A DNA stretch of 64,000 bases from Planctomycetia bacterium (GCA_030539295.1 JAUNSJ010000006.1:62001-126000); one strand, 5' to 3'; shown: positions 53,705 through 62,748, counted from the first letter of the stretch. Made by a program: numbers and translations. The notes: generated by a model from the sequence alone, not told the origin.

Positions 53705-55132
53705 TTACCAACGATTCCGACTCTGATTGTAACCCTGTTCACTTGACGAATAACTTGTCGGACGACTCGTCCGGGTCGCGTCAAGAGAAGAATCCAGTTG
53801 GTAGCCGCGGAAATTACTCCGCTCCGTGTAGGCCGGGGCAGCGTTTACAGGCGACGCTCCGGTCTCATAGTTTACCTCCCGAACCTCCCGGTTGGGCGTT
53901 GCGTAGCCGCTCCAGGTCTGAGGCGGGACTGTCCCGTTGGCGGCCGGAGCTTGTCCGGGCACGCCTTGTATCGGATACGGATTCGCGACGCCTTGGGGTA
54001 CCGGATTGCTCGGCATTGCGTCTGTCGTGTACGGCCCGGATCCGGAAACCGGTTGCCCGACAATATTGCGGAACTCCGGCATCTGTCCGGCAGGCGGAGC
54101 GACTTGGCCCTGGTAGCCCTGCTGGGGTACCGTTGTCTTCAAAGCAACTTGGGTCGGGGCGGCGCTGGCCGCGTAGACGGGACTGGCTCCGGCTTCGTTA
54201 TATACGTTGCCATTGTACGCACTGGCATTATAAGGATGGGTCGTTGTCGCTGTCGGTGCTCCGGTCGGATAAGAGCGTGTCACCAAATCGCCATTATTTG
54301 CGGCATGGCTCCCTGTGCTGACTGCCTGAACTGCTGGGCCCTGGTGTGGCCACTCATTGGGCGTGGTACTCTGACGCGTGGCTTGCTCCCGAGCGAGATC
54401 CTGCCAGGTGGGCAGGTCCGATTGCTGATTTTGCGTTGTGCCATAAGCGGACACGCTGGGGACGGCCGGGGCTACAGGAGCCGGGGACGCTGTCGTTTCC
54501 ACGGGCGTGCCAATCTCTTCGGCGGCAATAACAGGCATGACATCATCGTTCACTGCGGGAAACGTGTTCCTGGCGTTTACGCGGGTCGATTCCTCTTGAT
54601 ACCCCACGGCATGAAAGGCCGGTTGCTCGGATTCCGGCTGCCCCATGGAGAGCACATTCTCTTCCTGCTCCTGCGATATGACCGGGGAACCAAACGCACT
54701 GGTCATGGGATCAATGTCGGTCGCTTGAGGTTGGGTAAAGGCCACACCCTTGGACGCGGTTGACTCGTCCGGAAATGCAACTTCCGACAGTGCACCTGTT
54801 TTGCCCGCCAGACCAGAGGATACGGTTGTGGCTATATAGCCCAAAAGAAGTGACCCGGCGACGAGCAACAGAATAATCATACTCACCCAGCGATAGGATT
54901 TTCCAACGACCCAGGCAATGAGCATGGCCGGCAGACGCTGCGAACTCTTGGTCCAGCTTGAGGCGACGCTCATCTGCGGCATGCGGGCGACAACGCGGGG
55001 AAACTCTTTCGTGCTCACCCTCGACGGGTCTCCGCCGTGCCCGGCAATTGATGACTCGGTCCCTACCGTATCAGACGTGAAAACGGTACGTGAAGAATCA
55101 GTGATTCCCGGTTGTTCCTTTTCGTGTCTCAT
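53705..55132 (-). CDS. Single-pass membrane protein with Pro/Thr/Ala-rich domain, first gene of the operon
   Basis: This 475-residue protein has about 75 cytoplasmic residues, a transmembrane helix ('WVSMIILLLVAGSLLLGYIATTV') and a long low-complexity outside region rich in Pro, Ala, Thr, Gln and Tyr ('QQGYQGQVAPPAGQ', 'NPYPIQGVPGQ'). No enzymatic motif is visible. A TATAAT box (55148-55153) lies just upstream. Gaps to the next three genes are 15, 11 and 21 bp, so all four probably form one transcript. It could be a cell-surface or chain-length-control-like component. Confidence 0.65.
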   Translation of the reverse strand: MRHEKEQPGITDSSRTVFTSDTVGTESSIAGHGGDPSRVSTKEFPRVVARMPQMSVASSWTKSSQRLPAMLIAWVVGKSYRWVSMIILLLVAGSLLLGYIATTVSSGLAGKTGALSEVAFPDESTASKGVAFTQPQATDIDPMTSAFGSPVISQEQEENVLSMGQPESEQPAFHAVGYQEESTRVNARNTFPAVNDDVMPVIAAEEIGTPVETTASPAPVAPAVPSVSAYGTTQNQQSDLPTWQDLAREQATRQSTTPNEWPHQGPAVQAVSTGSHAANNGDLVTRSYPTGAPTATTTHPYNASAYNGNVYNEAGASPVYAASAAPTQVALKTTVPQQGYQGQVAPPAGQMPEFRNIVGQPVSGSGPYTTDAMPSNPVPQGVANPYPIQGVPGQAPAANGTVPPQTWSGYATPNREVREVNYETGASPVNAAPAYTERSNFRGYQLDSSLDATRTSRPTSYSSSEQGYNQSRNRW

Positions 55133-55552
55133 GGCTCCATCCTACTCATTATATTAAGCATACTCTTACGCGTCCCACCCCACCAGGCTTCATGCCAAGT
55201 GCCGTGACGCGACCCTCTCACTTCGTGACCTGCCCCACTTTTTGCGGTAACAGGTCGTCCGTCTCGGCGAACCGAGCTTAAAATCTTGCCTAAGTTATTT
55301 ATTTTAACTCTTCGCGGATTCCAAGCCCAAGCGAGAAGGACAGGTCTCATCTCTAATATCGTCCTGTTAGTGTTATATCTTTAACGATTTTACTAACTAT
55401 TCGGACTGTATAATTTACATGGAATACAAAAGGTAGGTAAGTATCTAATTCACCCTTGAAGAGGCGAGGCGTATATTAGCTCTTTGAGAATAGCCAACTC
55501 AACGAGGAAACTGCGACGAGGTGACAATAGAAGAGCAATTTGGAGGCATTCG

Positions 55553-55612
55553 ATGGCAAAAGGCAATGCAAATTTGCCTGTTATGACAAAAAAGAATAAA
55601 AAATATCAATAA
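55553..55612 (+). CDS. 19-residue lysine-rich mini-protein
   Basis: ATG at 55553 has GGAGG 7 nt upstream and encodes MAKGNANLPVMTKKNKKYQ. It is basic and has no homologue I know. Because the promoter at 55628 lies after it, it may be a separate short transcript or the remnant of a longer gene. Its reality is uncertain; the ribosome site is the main support. Confidence 0.35.
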   Translation: MAKGNANLPVMTKKNKKYQ

Positions 55613-55627
55613 ATAACAAAAAAGGGA

Positions 55628-55656
55628 TTGACAAATAAAATAAAAGCTGATATTAT
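55628..55656 (+). promoter_or_regulatory. Near-consensus sigma-70 promoter of the DUF1559 operon
   Basis: A perfect TTGACA (55628-55633), exactly 17 bp, then TATTAT (55651-55656). The spacer and flanks are A/T-rich. Transcription would start near 55663, leaving a leader of about 60 nt to the ATG at 55725. Confidence 0.75.
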
Positions 55657-55724
55657 AGTGTTAGTTGTTGGCGGCGATTGCCATTTCGCGTGAAAAAGTC
55701 AGATTTACTATGAAGGAGACAAAA

Positions 55725-56993
55725 ATGAGTGAAAGAAGAATGGTCAATGTGGTTGCTCTGATAGACGATGGTAGTGCGTTTAAAAGACCCGGGTGGCACG
55801 AGAACCGGTGCGTGAGTTTCATCTTTTCCATGGGTAGACGAGGATTTACGCTGGTCGAACTTCTTGTTGTGATTGCGATCATAGGAATCTTGATCGCACT
55901 TCTTTTACCAGCGGTACAAGCGGCGCGCGAGGCGGCCCGCCGCATGGAGTGCTCAAACAAGTTGAAACAGTTGGGGCTCGCCTGTCACAATATGGTTGAC
56001 AGTCAACAACTTCTCCCCAATGCCTGGCAACAGCATTTTCTTTGTACAGAACTTGCCAAATCGAACCCCGCCGCCCTCACGAATGATTCCTACCCGCTCT
56101 ACCAACATAGTTGCTTTGTTCCGCTTTTACCCTATCTTGAACAAGCTGCTTTATTCGAACAATGTAAAACAAATATTGTGACAGGTTTGCCCAATTCGGG
56201 TGGAAGCAATATCGTCTGTAATCTCGGTTGGGCAGGCCCGGACCCACGTTCGCCTTATGGAACTTCCCTGTCTGCACTTTTGTGTCCGTCTGATTTTTCT
56301 GAAACCTCCGACACAAATAAGGTAAAAGGGACGAATTATCGCTGCTGCCGGGGCGACATTTTTGTGGGGCAGTGGTCGGATGGTGGCACGAGTACAAGAG
56401 GATGCTTTGGTCCTGGAAATGTTCATTTCTGGGGATTCGAAGGTATACTGGACGGCACAAGTAATACAATTTTATTTGGTGAAACAGTCATGGCTCCCGA
56501 TAATCTTACAGAAAATATACGTGGGGGTGTGGCACTTCTTGATACATCTGCATATACTTATGTTTCCGACACGCCTCCGAGTGTGTGTCTTGCGAAGAAA
56601 GGATCCAACAACAGTGTTTTAACCCCTATTACAACAGTACAACCATGGGGCGGCTGGAAACTTGGGGGAAGATGGGCGGACGGGTCGCAATTGCACACGC
56701 AGTTTTTTACGGCACTGCCGCCCAATTCACCGACCTGCGCTAATGTTGCAGAAATGAATGATGTTGTTATGGTCTCTGCCAGCAGTTATCATTCCGGAGG
56801 AGTTAATGTGTGTTTCGCTGATGGCGCGGTCAAATTTATTAGCGACACGATAAACACAGAGAATCTGACCATGAACGTGGGTTCCTATTCCCCAACTCCA
56901 CAGTATTCTTTCAGATACATTGGACCAGCGTTTTACGGGGTGTGGTCGAAACTTGGAACTCGAGATGGCGGCGAAACAGCAGCCACACCGTAA
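55725..56993 (+). CDS. DUF1559 pseudopilin-like protein
   Basis: DUF1559 proteins are planctomycete proteins with a type IV pilin-like N-terminus. Here 'GRRGFTLVELLVVIAIIGILIALLLPAVQAAREAARR' is the class III prepilin cleavage and helix region. The C-terminal half ends with the hallmark 'HSGGVNVCFADGAVKFI'. The start at 55725 has GGAG 7 nt upstream and gives an unusually long leader of about 40 residues before the pilin motif; an internal ATG at 55830 would give the usual length. It is probably displayed or assembled at the cell surface. It opens a run of four co-directional genes. Confidence 0.88.
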   Translation: MSERRMVNVVALIDDGSAFKRPGWHENRCVSFIFSMGRRGFTLVELLVVIAIIGILIALLLPAVQAAREAARRMECSNKLKQLGLACHNMVDSQQLLPNAWQQHFLCTELAKSNPAALTNDSYPLYQHSCFVPLLPYLEQAALFEQCKTNIVTGLPNSGGSNIVCNLGWAGPDPRSPYGTSLSALLCPSDFSETSDTNKVKGTNYRCCRGDIFVGQWSDGGTSTRGCFGPGNVHFWGFEGILDGTSNTILFGETVMAPDNLTENIRGGVALLDTSAYTYVSDTPPSVCLAKKGSNNSVLTPITTVQPWGGWKLGGRWADGSQLHTQFFTALPPNSPTCANVAEMNDVVMVSASSYHSGGVNVCFADGAVKFISDTINTENLTMNVGSYSPTPQYSFRYIGPAFYGVWSKLGTRDGGETAATP

Positions 56994-57118
56994 TCCGCGT
57001 TTGGGGGTTCTGTTAGACATCGGTTCTTTATTAAAAAGTTTTGGTACGTTCATTTCCTGTTGTAATCTTTATCGACAGGAGATAAGCGACCCCGCAATGA
57101 AAGCTGGAGAGTTAAATA

Positions 57119-57601
57119 ATGAAACATTTTTACTTGCTGACTATGTTAGTCACTCTGACCCTTGCAGGCGGCTGCTCGGGAAACAGATTTGTATCAACAT
57201 CGTTAGTAGAAGGCACCGTTACCTTTAAAGGTAAGCCTGTCGGACCAGGCGCGACGGTAACGTTCATTCCCGCGTCGAGTGAAAATCCGGAATTTGCCGT
57301 GGGGACTACGGATGAATCCGGAAAATATACGTTGACTTCACATCATGGAAAGGTCATGCGTGGTGCCGTCGAAGGGGATTACCATGTTACAATCCTCTGG
57401 GCAAAAATTGATGAACAACAGACCGACCAATCCGAAGCTGAAAAATCGACTCTGGGCAGTTCCCCACCGATTGCTATTAGCGGTGGCCCGAAAAAAAATA
57501 AGATAAAAAATCTTATCCCGGAAAAGTATCGAGATGAATCAACTTCGGATTTGAAGGCAACGGTAGTCAAAGGGACGAACGTTATTAATTTTGAGCTTTA
57601 G
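57119..57601 (+). CDS. Lipoprotein with transthyretin-like (carboxypeptidase-regulatory) fold
   Basis: This 160-residue lipoprotein has a signal peptide ending at C19 ('LTLAGGCSG'). A beta domain starts 'VEGTVTFKGKPVGPGATVTFIP' and continues 'GTTDESGKYTL' and 'GDYHVTILW', as in planctomycete carboxypeptidase-regulatory-like proteins usually found next to DUF1559 genes. The middle is Lys/Ser-rich, and the last strand is 'LKATVVKGTNVINFEL'. It is probably periplasmic or outer-membrane anchored. GGAG lies upstream. Confidence 0.8.
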   Translation: MKHFYLLTMLVTLTLAGGCSGNRFVSTSLVEGTVTFKGKPVGPGATVTFIPASSENPEFAVGTTDESGKYTLTSHHGKVMRGAVEGDYHVTILWAKIDEQQTDQSEAEKSTLGSSPPIAISGGPKKNKIKNLIPEKYRDESTSDLKATVVKGTNVINFEL

Positions 57602-57646
57602 CCATAAGCTGGTTGAATGTTATTTAAATAGAAGGAATTTACAAAA

Positions 57647-59005
57647 ATGCTAAGACGAAATTTTTTGAAGACAAGTGCCGTCCTCGGTGGTATTGCGATG
57701 ACGAACTCTGTGCTGACGCTGCCTAAAGTCCATGCCGGAGGCGACGATGTAATTAAGATTGCTCTGGTTGGCTGTGGAGGACGGGGCAGGGGGGCGTTAC
57801 TGGACCGATTAGCTGTGGGTGACCGCGTTTCTGTCGTGGCTCTTGCTGATGTTTTCGATCAAAAGGCGAACTTGGCTCTAGAGGCCTTGGAGGAAGCGAA
57901 AGAGAAATATGTTGATCATGTTTCTTTCGACCAAACTAAAACGTATTCCGGTTTTGATGCCTATAAAAAAGCGATTGACTCTTGTGACCAGGTTATTTTG
58001 GCTACCCCGCCTGGCTTTCGTCCGCTTCATTATCGCTATGCAGTGGAACAGGGCAAGCATGTTTTTATGGAGAAACCCTGTTGCGTCGACGCACCGGGTT
58101 TTCGCTCGCTTATGGAATCGAATAAGGTTGCCGATGAGAAGGGACTGACCGTTGTTGTCGGGTTCCAGCGTCGTTACGATCCTGCTTATCTTGAATTCGT
58201 ACAAAAGTGCTTTGATGGTTTTTTGGGCGAGATCATGTACTCTGCTCTCTATTGGCAGGACCGCAGTATTTGGGAACAGCCACGTCAGGAGGGAGATACG
58301 GAAATGATGTATCAGTTGAGGAACTGGTATCATTTCCCTTGGTTGTCGGCCGATCAGGTAGCGGAACAAATGGTTCACAATATCGATGTTGGGAACTGGA
58401 TTCACGGCAAAGGGGACCCACTGGCGCATCCTGTGTTGGCCTATGGATCCGGCGGACGTTTGACGCGGCGTTTTCCCCGTTTTCGTAACTCGGGATATCG
58501 TTATGACCATTACTGTATTGAATTCCGTTATGCCGACGGGAGCAGAATGTTTGGCCAGTGCCGGCATTTTGAGAATACGGCTGCTTGTCATGGTGAGCAC
58601 TTCATCGGCACAAAATGCAATAGCGCGTATAACATTATTTACAAAAATGGTACGAACGAAGAACTGTGGCGTTTTACCGGCGAGGAAGCTAATCCTTATA
58701 AAGAAGAGCACAAAGTCCAGGCCCATGCGATTCGAAATGGTCTGAAGCATAACGATGGCTGGTCTGGAGCAACTTCATCGTTTACCGGTTATTTTGCACG
58801 AGCCGCTGCCATGTCCGGCGATATAATCGCTTGGGACGACCTTGTTGCTCATGGAAAAGCGGAGTTTCCACCCGAAGGCATTAACAGCTGGGAGCAACTA
58901 CCGCCCATCATGCCCGATACGGTACCGCCCGCTCTACCGGGGCCTGGTGAACTCATTTATGAAAACAGTGTCCCCATTCCGGGGGTCTGGTCCTGGAAAG
59001 AATAG
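57647..59005 (+). CDS. Gfo/Idh/MocA-family oxidoreductase, Tat-exported
   Basis: This 452-residue NAD(P)-dependent sugar oxidoreductase has a twin-arginine signal ('RRNFLKTSAVLGG') ending near 'HAGGDD'. The Rossmann motif is 'IALVGCGGRGRGALL', and 'VFMEKPCCVDAPGF' is the family EKP lysine motif. 'MVHNIDVGNWIHG' is typical of this exported planctomycete subgroup, as is 'WDRS'-type chemistry in the C-terminal domain. Substrate is unknown, probably a sugar or inositol derivative. It is followed by a ThuA-like gene with a Tat signal. Confidence 0.85.
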   Translation: MLRRNFLKTSAVLGGIAMTNSVLTLPKVHAGGDDVIKIALVGCGGRGRGALLDRLAVGDRVSVVALADVFDQKANLALEALEEAKEKYVDHVSFDQTKTYSGFDAYKKAIDSCDQVILATPPGFRPLHYRYAVEQGKHVFMEKPCCVDAPGFRSLMESNKVADEKGLTVVVGFQRRYDPAYLEFVQKCFDGFLGEIMYSALYWQDRSIWEQPRQEGDTEMMYQLRNWYHFPWLSADQVAEQMVHNIDVGNWIHGKGDPLAHPVLAYGSGGRLTRRFPRFRNSGYRYDHYCIEFRYADGSRMFGQCRHFENTAACHGEHFIGTKCNSAYNIIYKNGTNEELWRFTGEEANPYKEEHKVQAHAIRNGLKHNDGWSGATSSFTGYFARAAAMSGDIIAWDDLVAHGKAEFPPEGINSWEQLPPIMPDTVPPALPGPGELIYENSVPIPGVWSWKE

Positions 59006-59057
59006 TCCGCTATCGACAGTGTCATTTCCTGCCTGAAAAACTACTGGAGTAGAATTT

Positions 59058-59936
59058 ATGTTAAAACGTCGTGATTTCTTATTACTGTCGGGACTAACGG
59101 CCCTTACATTGCCTTGGGGTACGTTGCCTGCTGCGGAACCGAAAAGGATCTTGTACTTCGATATGGCTACGCGATGCGATCACGAGCCGACCGTTATTCA
59201 AGAGGATGGTCTTTCCTTCTGCGGCAGACTCATTACCCGTCTGGGTCGTGAGCTTGGCTTTGAGGTTGTGTGTACGAAGGAGGGCCCGGTTTTTGAACAA
59301 GACCTTTCCGCGTACGCCGCTTTTGTATTTTATACGTGCGACGACCTGACGGAAACGAAGCCGGGTCAGCTTCCGCTCTCGGCCAAGGGAGAACAGAATC
59401 TGCTTGCCGCGATACGCGACGGCGCGGGGTTCCTCGGACTGCACAGTACGGTCTGGACCTGGGGGCAAGGCGGACCCGAAAGTAAATATCAATCGGGCTT
59501 CAATCAAATGCTCGGAGGGAGTGTCCTTATCCACGGTGACCAACAAGAGACAGAAGTTCATTTTACGGAACCGGTTCAATTACCGTCTCTGCAAAAGCGA
59601 CAAGCTCAATCGGTGCGTCATTTTGAGGAATGGTACGCACTGACGCATTTTAAAAAAGATATTCATGTCATTATGATTCAAGACACCACAGGCATGCAGA
59701 ATACCGGGTTCAATGAATGCTACAATCGCGCTTCCTATCCTTGCACGTGGGCCCGCATGGAAGGCCAGGGACGGGTTGCCTATACTTCACTTGGCCACGA
59801 TATTGCGAAGCTCTCCTCGGAATTTGCAACGGGAGTCGTTAGCGATTTACTGACCTTCATCGTTGGTAAGCTGGATTTGGATTTGACCCCGAATCTCGGC
59901 CGGGTTTGTCCGGAGGTCGAGACGCTTGCGGAGTGA
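59058..59936 (+). CDS. ThuA-like domain protein, Tat-exported
   Basis: This 292-residue protein has a Tat signal ('KRRDFLLLSGLTALTLPWG') and the ThuA (trehalose-utilisation-like, flavodoxin/GATase fold) pattern: 'GFLGLHSTVWTW', 'GFNQMLGGSVLIHG', 'YPCTWARMEGQGRVAYTSLGHD'. ThuA-like proteins are frequent in planctomycete sugar loci and their enzymatic role is not settled. GGAG lies upstream of the ATG. Probably co-transcribed with the oxidoreductase. Confidence 0.82.
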   Translation: MLKRRDFLLLSGLTALTLPWGTLPAAEPKRILYFDMATRCDHEPTVIQEDGLSFCGRLITRLGRELGFEVVCTKEGPVFEQDLSAYAAFVFYTCDDLTETKPGQLPLSAKGEQNLLAAIRDGAGFLGLHSTVWTWGQGGPESKYQSGFNQMLGGSVLIHGDQQETEVHFTEPVQLPSLQKRQAQSVRHFEEWYALTHFKKDIHVIMIQDTTGMQNTGFNECYNRASYPCTWARMEGQGRVAYTSLGHDIAKLSSEFATGVVSDLLTFIVGKLDLDLTPNLGRVCPEVETLAE

Positions 59937-59956
59937 TAAACTCCAAAAAATACACA

Positions 59957-59989
59957 CTTTGCGGACGGACGCGAGGTCGGCCCGCAAAG
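59957..59989 (-). terminator. Terminator for the SHD1 gene
   Basis: CTTTGCGG (59957-59964) pairs with CCGCAAAG (59982-59989) around 17 nt. On the minus strand it is followed by TGTGTATTTTTT, fitting termination of the gene at 60020-61150. Confidence 0.55.
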
Positions 59990-60019
59990 ACGGTGAACGC
60001 GGTCCCCGGTTTAACTGGT

Positions 60020-61150
60020 CTACCTACTATTTATTTCGCTTGTAATTTCTCTTAGAAAAGCGTCGCTATGGGTTTCGCCGCGTTTGACTTCAAGAACACT
60101 ATATTTGCTATCGATGACAGAGGCAACCCCATCTTTATAATGAACGGAAACAGCATAGCGAGAACGAATCAAAGCTCCATAACTGTTTTGCGCGTCGACG
60201 GAGATATAGAGTATGAATGCTTCCCCCGGGTCTCTGGGTTCATAAACAGTATCTTCTTTGGGAGGAAAGACGGCGGTGGCCGGGGCCTTAAGGCGGTCCA
60301 GAATTGCATCTTTTGCAACTGGGTAAAGAACTTCCTTAAAGGATTCGGAAACTTCCGCGTCCCCATCCCGCTCGGTAAAGCTCAAAGTCAACTCACCGGA
60401 AACCGGGGTGTTGTTGTAGTACAAACGGGAGGAGGAACCATCTGTACTCTGGTGTAAATCGCAGATCGCACTTTCCTCGCCTTGGGAAGTACTTATGAAT
60501 TGTAATTCCAAAGGCGTTTTAAAACAGGGCTTTAAGACTTCATAGACTCTGGTCGTGAGTTCCTTTGTTGGATTCCGAAAGGTAACGCGATAATATCCAA
60601 GTGTGCTTTCGTTTCGGAAAATGGCCTCAATAACCTCAATGGCTTCGTTCTTCGGTTTAATCGTCAGAGTGCGCCAGTTGGAAAGCTTGTCGTATTTCTC
60701 GTCGATAATTTCGCAGTGCGAGCGGACGTCGTCCAGCGTGTTGCCGAGTGAAACTTCGAAGGGATAGGTTACAGGAATTTCGACCTCTTGCTTTTTGGGT
60801 GGCTCTGGTTTTGGTGGCTTTTGCCTGGCCGCCTCCGGTTTTTTCGATTCCGGCTGCGAAGGAGACTCGGAGGAGGAAGCGGGCTTCGCGTCCTCCTCTG
60901 CAAAGGGGTCGTCTGTTTTTTGAGAAATGTAGGTCTTGTCGTCCTCACAGAGTTGTTCAATAACCACCTTGGCCGTTTTCCCATTTCTCTTTTTCAACAG
61001 GACGGACACGCCGTCGTCGCAGATTTCTTCCAGCGTGGCCTCGGTCGTGTATTTGCCGGACGCGCTGGTCCATTTACGAAATTCGTCGGCGTTAAGATTG
61101 GTCGCAAGTAAAGGTAAAACCACAAGAGTCAGAATCACAAAATGTCGCAT
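60020..61150 (-). CDS. SHD1-domain exported protein
   Basis: This 376-residue protein has a signal peptide ('MRHFVILTLVVLPLLATNL') and an SLA1-homology-1 (SHD1) domain ('FRKWTSASGKYTTEATLEEICDDGVSVLLKK', 'KVVIEQLCEDDKTYI') usual in planctomycetes. A Pro/Lys/Glu/Ser linker precedes a C-terminal region of about 230 residues with no name I know. ATG 61150 has AGGAG upstream; the open frame back to 61303 is not used. A strong promoter precedes it at 61308-61336. Function unknown; SHD1 often occurs in secreted planctomycete proteins. Confidence 0.75.
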   Translation of the reverse strand: MRHFVILTLVVLPLLATNLNADEFRKWTSASGKYTTEATLEEICDDGVSVLLKKRNGKTAKVVIEQLCEDDKTYISQKTDDPFAEEDAKPASSSESPSQPESKKPEAARQKPPKPEPPKKQEVEIPVTYPFEVSLGNTLDDVRSHCEIIDEKYDKLSNWRTLTIKPKNEAIEVIEAIFRNESTLGYYRVTFRNPTKELTTRVYEVLKPCFKTPLELQFISTSQGEESAICDLHQSTDGSSSRLYYNNTPVSGELTLSFTERDGDAEVSESFKEVLYPVAKDAILDRLKAPATAVFPPKEDTVYEPRDPGEAFILYISVDAQNSYGALIRSRYAVSVHYKDGVASVIDSKYSVLEVKRGETHSDAFLREITSEINSR

Positions 61151-61307
61151 GGAAGCGGTCTCCTTAAAAACGTGATGTGTCGTGCTTGTTATACAAAAAA
61201 TTTTCGGCGTTTGAGTGGGCCGACTCAAAGACCGGGTACGTACTCGTCTCGCGACGAAAAAGACGTCGGATGCGGCGTCAAACGAGAGTCCCCCCTCTCT
61301 CAACTAA

Positions 61308-61336
61308 ACTATACAGAGGAAATTTCATCCTGTCAA
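61308..61336 (-). promoter_or_regulatory. Promoter of the SHD1 gene
   Basis: On the minus strand a perfect TTGACA (61331-61336), a 17-bp spacer and TATAGT (61308-61313). Transcription would begin near 61301, giving a leader of about 150 nt that includes a 7-bp hairpin TTTGAGT/ACTCAAA. Confidence 0.7.
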
Positions 61337-61648
61337 ACGGCGATGGGACAGCATGTGTCCCTTTCACGCCCTTTTTAGTCTTTTTTACAAAAAAACGAGA
61401 AAATATCCTTTTTGTTGCTTCAATGGCAAAGCGGCCGTAGTTCGCATGTCTGACGGCTTGGTCTCTATAATTGCTACAGATAGTGTATCCGGAACGAATC
61501 CTCTTTTTTTCAAGCCTGTTTTCCTTTTTTTGGGCCGGAGAAGTGACCCAGACGGGAATTTTCGTGTATATTTTTTATACGGGGTGGTTTGCTCGTTGCG
61601 GCCAGCCGGAGTTTTTTATCCATTTACAGAGTGAAATAAGGACTTGCC
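61337..61648 (+). other. Intergenic region with weak promoter elements
   Basis: No gene is visible. A TATAAT lies at about 61466 with no good -35, and a symmetrical GTATA-TTTTT-TATAC run lies near 61565, about 70 bp before the next coding region. T-runs are frequent. Confidence 0.35.
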
Positions 61649-62032
61649 ATGGGCCAGGATACAATGAATCTGGACGACGCTTTTGACCTTGCCATGTTCG
61701 ACGCGCTGGCGAATCCGGCGCCGGAACCGAAAGGCAAATCAAGCCCAAAACCAGCTCGCAAACCCTTTCATGCCCGGCCCGAGTCCTTCTCATTGAACAG
61801 TTCACTGACGCCGACTTCGACCTTGTCCGAATCTCATGAACCGGAACAACGTCCGCCTCTGCCGCGTTCCTCGAAGCCTAAACGAGCGACGCGTTCGGAG
61901 GTTAAAGAGAGTTATCCGGTGGAATTTGCACCGAGTCGCGCCATTCTCTTTTTGTTGAAACTTGTAATCGCTCTGGCTCTTGTTGCCGTTGGTGCCTGGG
62001 CCATACAGGGCGTTGGTCTTCAGCCGCACTAA
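61649..62032 (+). CDS. Small tail-anchored membrane protein
   Basis: This 127-residue protein has a hydrophilic, Pro/Ser/Lys-rich N-terminus and one C-terminal helix ('AILFLLKLVIALALVAVGAWAI') ending five residues later. It looks tail-anchored. AAGGA is 8 nt upstream of the ATG. A uracil-DNA-glycosylase-like gene follows 31 bp downstream. I do not recognise a family. Confidence 0.6.
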   Translation: MGQDTMNLDDAFDLAMFDALANPAPEPKGKSSPKPARKPFHARPESFSLNSSLTPTSTLSESHEPEQRPPLPRSSKPKRATRSEVKESYPVEFAPSRAILFLLKLVIALALVAVGAWAIQGVGLQPH

Positions 62033-62063
62033 TCAGCCGTGCAATAGTCGGGAGCGCTTTATT

Positions 62064-62651
62064 ATGGAAACTCATCCGTGGTTGCCTTTTTATCCGCCGG
62101 ATGCACGTATGCTTATGCTCGGGAGTTTTCCACCGCCGCCGTCGCGATGGTCCATGCCTTTCTATTATCCGAACTGGCAGAATGATATGTGGCGTATTGT
62201 GGCTGCCGTCTTCTTTAATGACCGTCATTACTTTGAGATTCCCGGCCGCAAGGCGTTTGACCAGGAGAAGCTCGTTTCGTTCCTCACGGAGCGCGGCATT
62301 GCACTTTCCGACGTCGCCAGCACTGCCAGACGGGCCAAAGGCAATGCGTCAGATGCCTTCCTGGAAATTATTCAAACAATTGACCCGCGTAAAGAGTTGG
62401 CACGGCTCCCCCAATGCCACGCTTTAGTTACAACCGGCAAGCTTGCAAGTACAATGCTGCAGCTTGCCCTGAAAAAGAGTTTTAAACGCGACTTTGAACT
62501 TCCGGCGATGGAAACGTTCGTCGAACTGACACTTTTTGACCGGACGCTGCGATGGTATCGCATGCCATCGTCCTCACGTGCGTATCCTCTCCCGTTCGAC
62601 CGCAAGGTGACCGCCTATTACAACTTATTTAAAGATTGCAATCTTTTGTAG
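62064..62651 (+). CDS. Uracil-DNA-glycosylase superfamily protein
   Basis: This 195-residue protein has 'MLMLGSFPPPPSRWSMPFYYPNWQNDMWRI', which resembles motif I of the uracil/mismatch DNA glycosylase superfamily, and a late 'RMPSSSRAYPLPFDRK' that matches the position of motif II. It may excise uracil or mismatched thymine. Active-site assignment is tentative. The start at 62064 is preferred to the frame from 61980 because GGGAG is upstream and the earlier frame overlaps the tail-anchored gene. Confidence 0.65.
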   Translation: METHPWLPFYPPDARMLMLGSFPPPPSRWSMPFYYPNWQNDMWRIVAAVFFNDRHYFEIPGRKAFDQEKLVSFLTERGIALSDVASTARRAKGNASDAFLEIIQTIDPRKELARLPQCHALVTTGKLASTMLQLALKKSFKRDFELPAMETFVELTLFDRTLRWYRMPSSSRAYPLPFDRKVTAYYNLFKDCNLL

Positions 62652-62702
62652 AGTGTCGGTGGTTACGCAGGTCATTCCGAACGGCGCAGGAATTCAAAAT
62701 AC

Positions 62703-62748
62703 AAAAAGATTCAAGTTATCTCCGCAGTCAAATAACTTGAATCTTTTT
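62703..62748. terminator. Bidirectional terminator with 17-bp perfect stem
   Basis: AAAAAGATTCAAGTTAT (62703-62719) pairs perfectly with ATAACTTGAATCTTTTT (62732-62748), 12-nt loop. Each arm starts or ends in five A/T, giving a U-run on both strands between convergent genes. Confidence 0.75.

Larger units (their letters stand above)
55133..55724 (+). other. AT-rich intergenic region before the DUF1559 gene
   Basis: This 592-bp gap holds a TGTATAAT box near 55407-55414, a 19-codon ORF with a strong ribosome site, and a near-consensus promoter at 55628. The start of the divergent four-gene operon lies at its left edge. Nothing else is apparent. Confidence 0.4.

Noticed and set aside
53365-54321. 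Plus-strand frame over the operon's first gene
   Set aside because: Arg/Ser/Pro-rich antisense shadow of low-complexity coding sequence.
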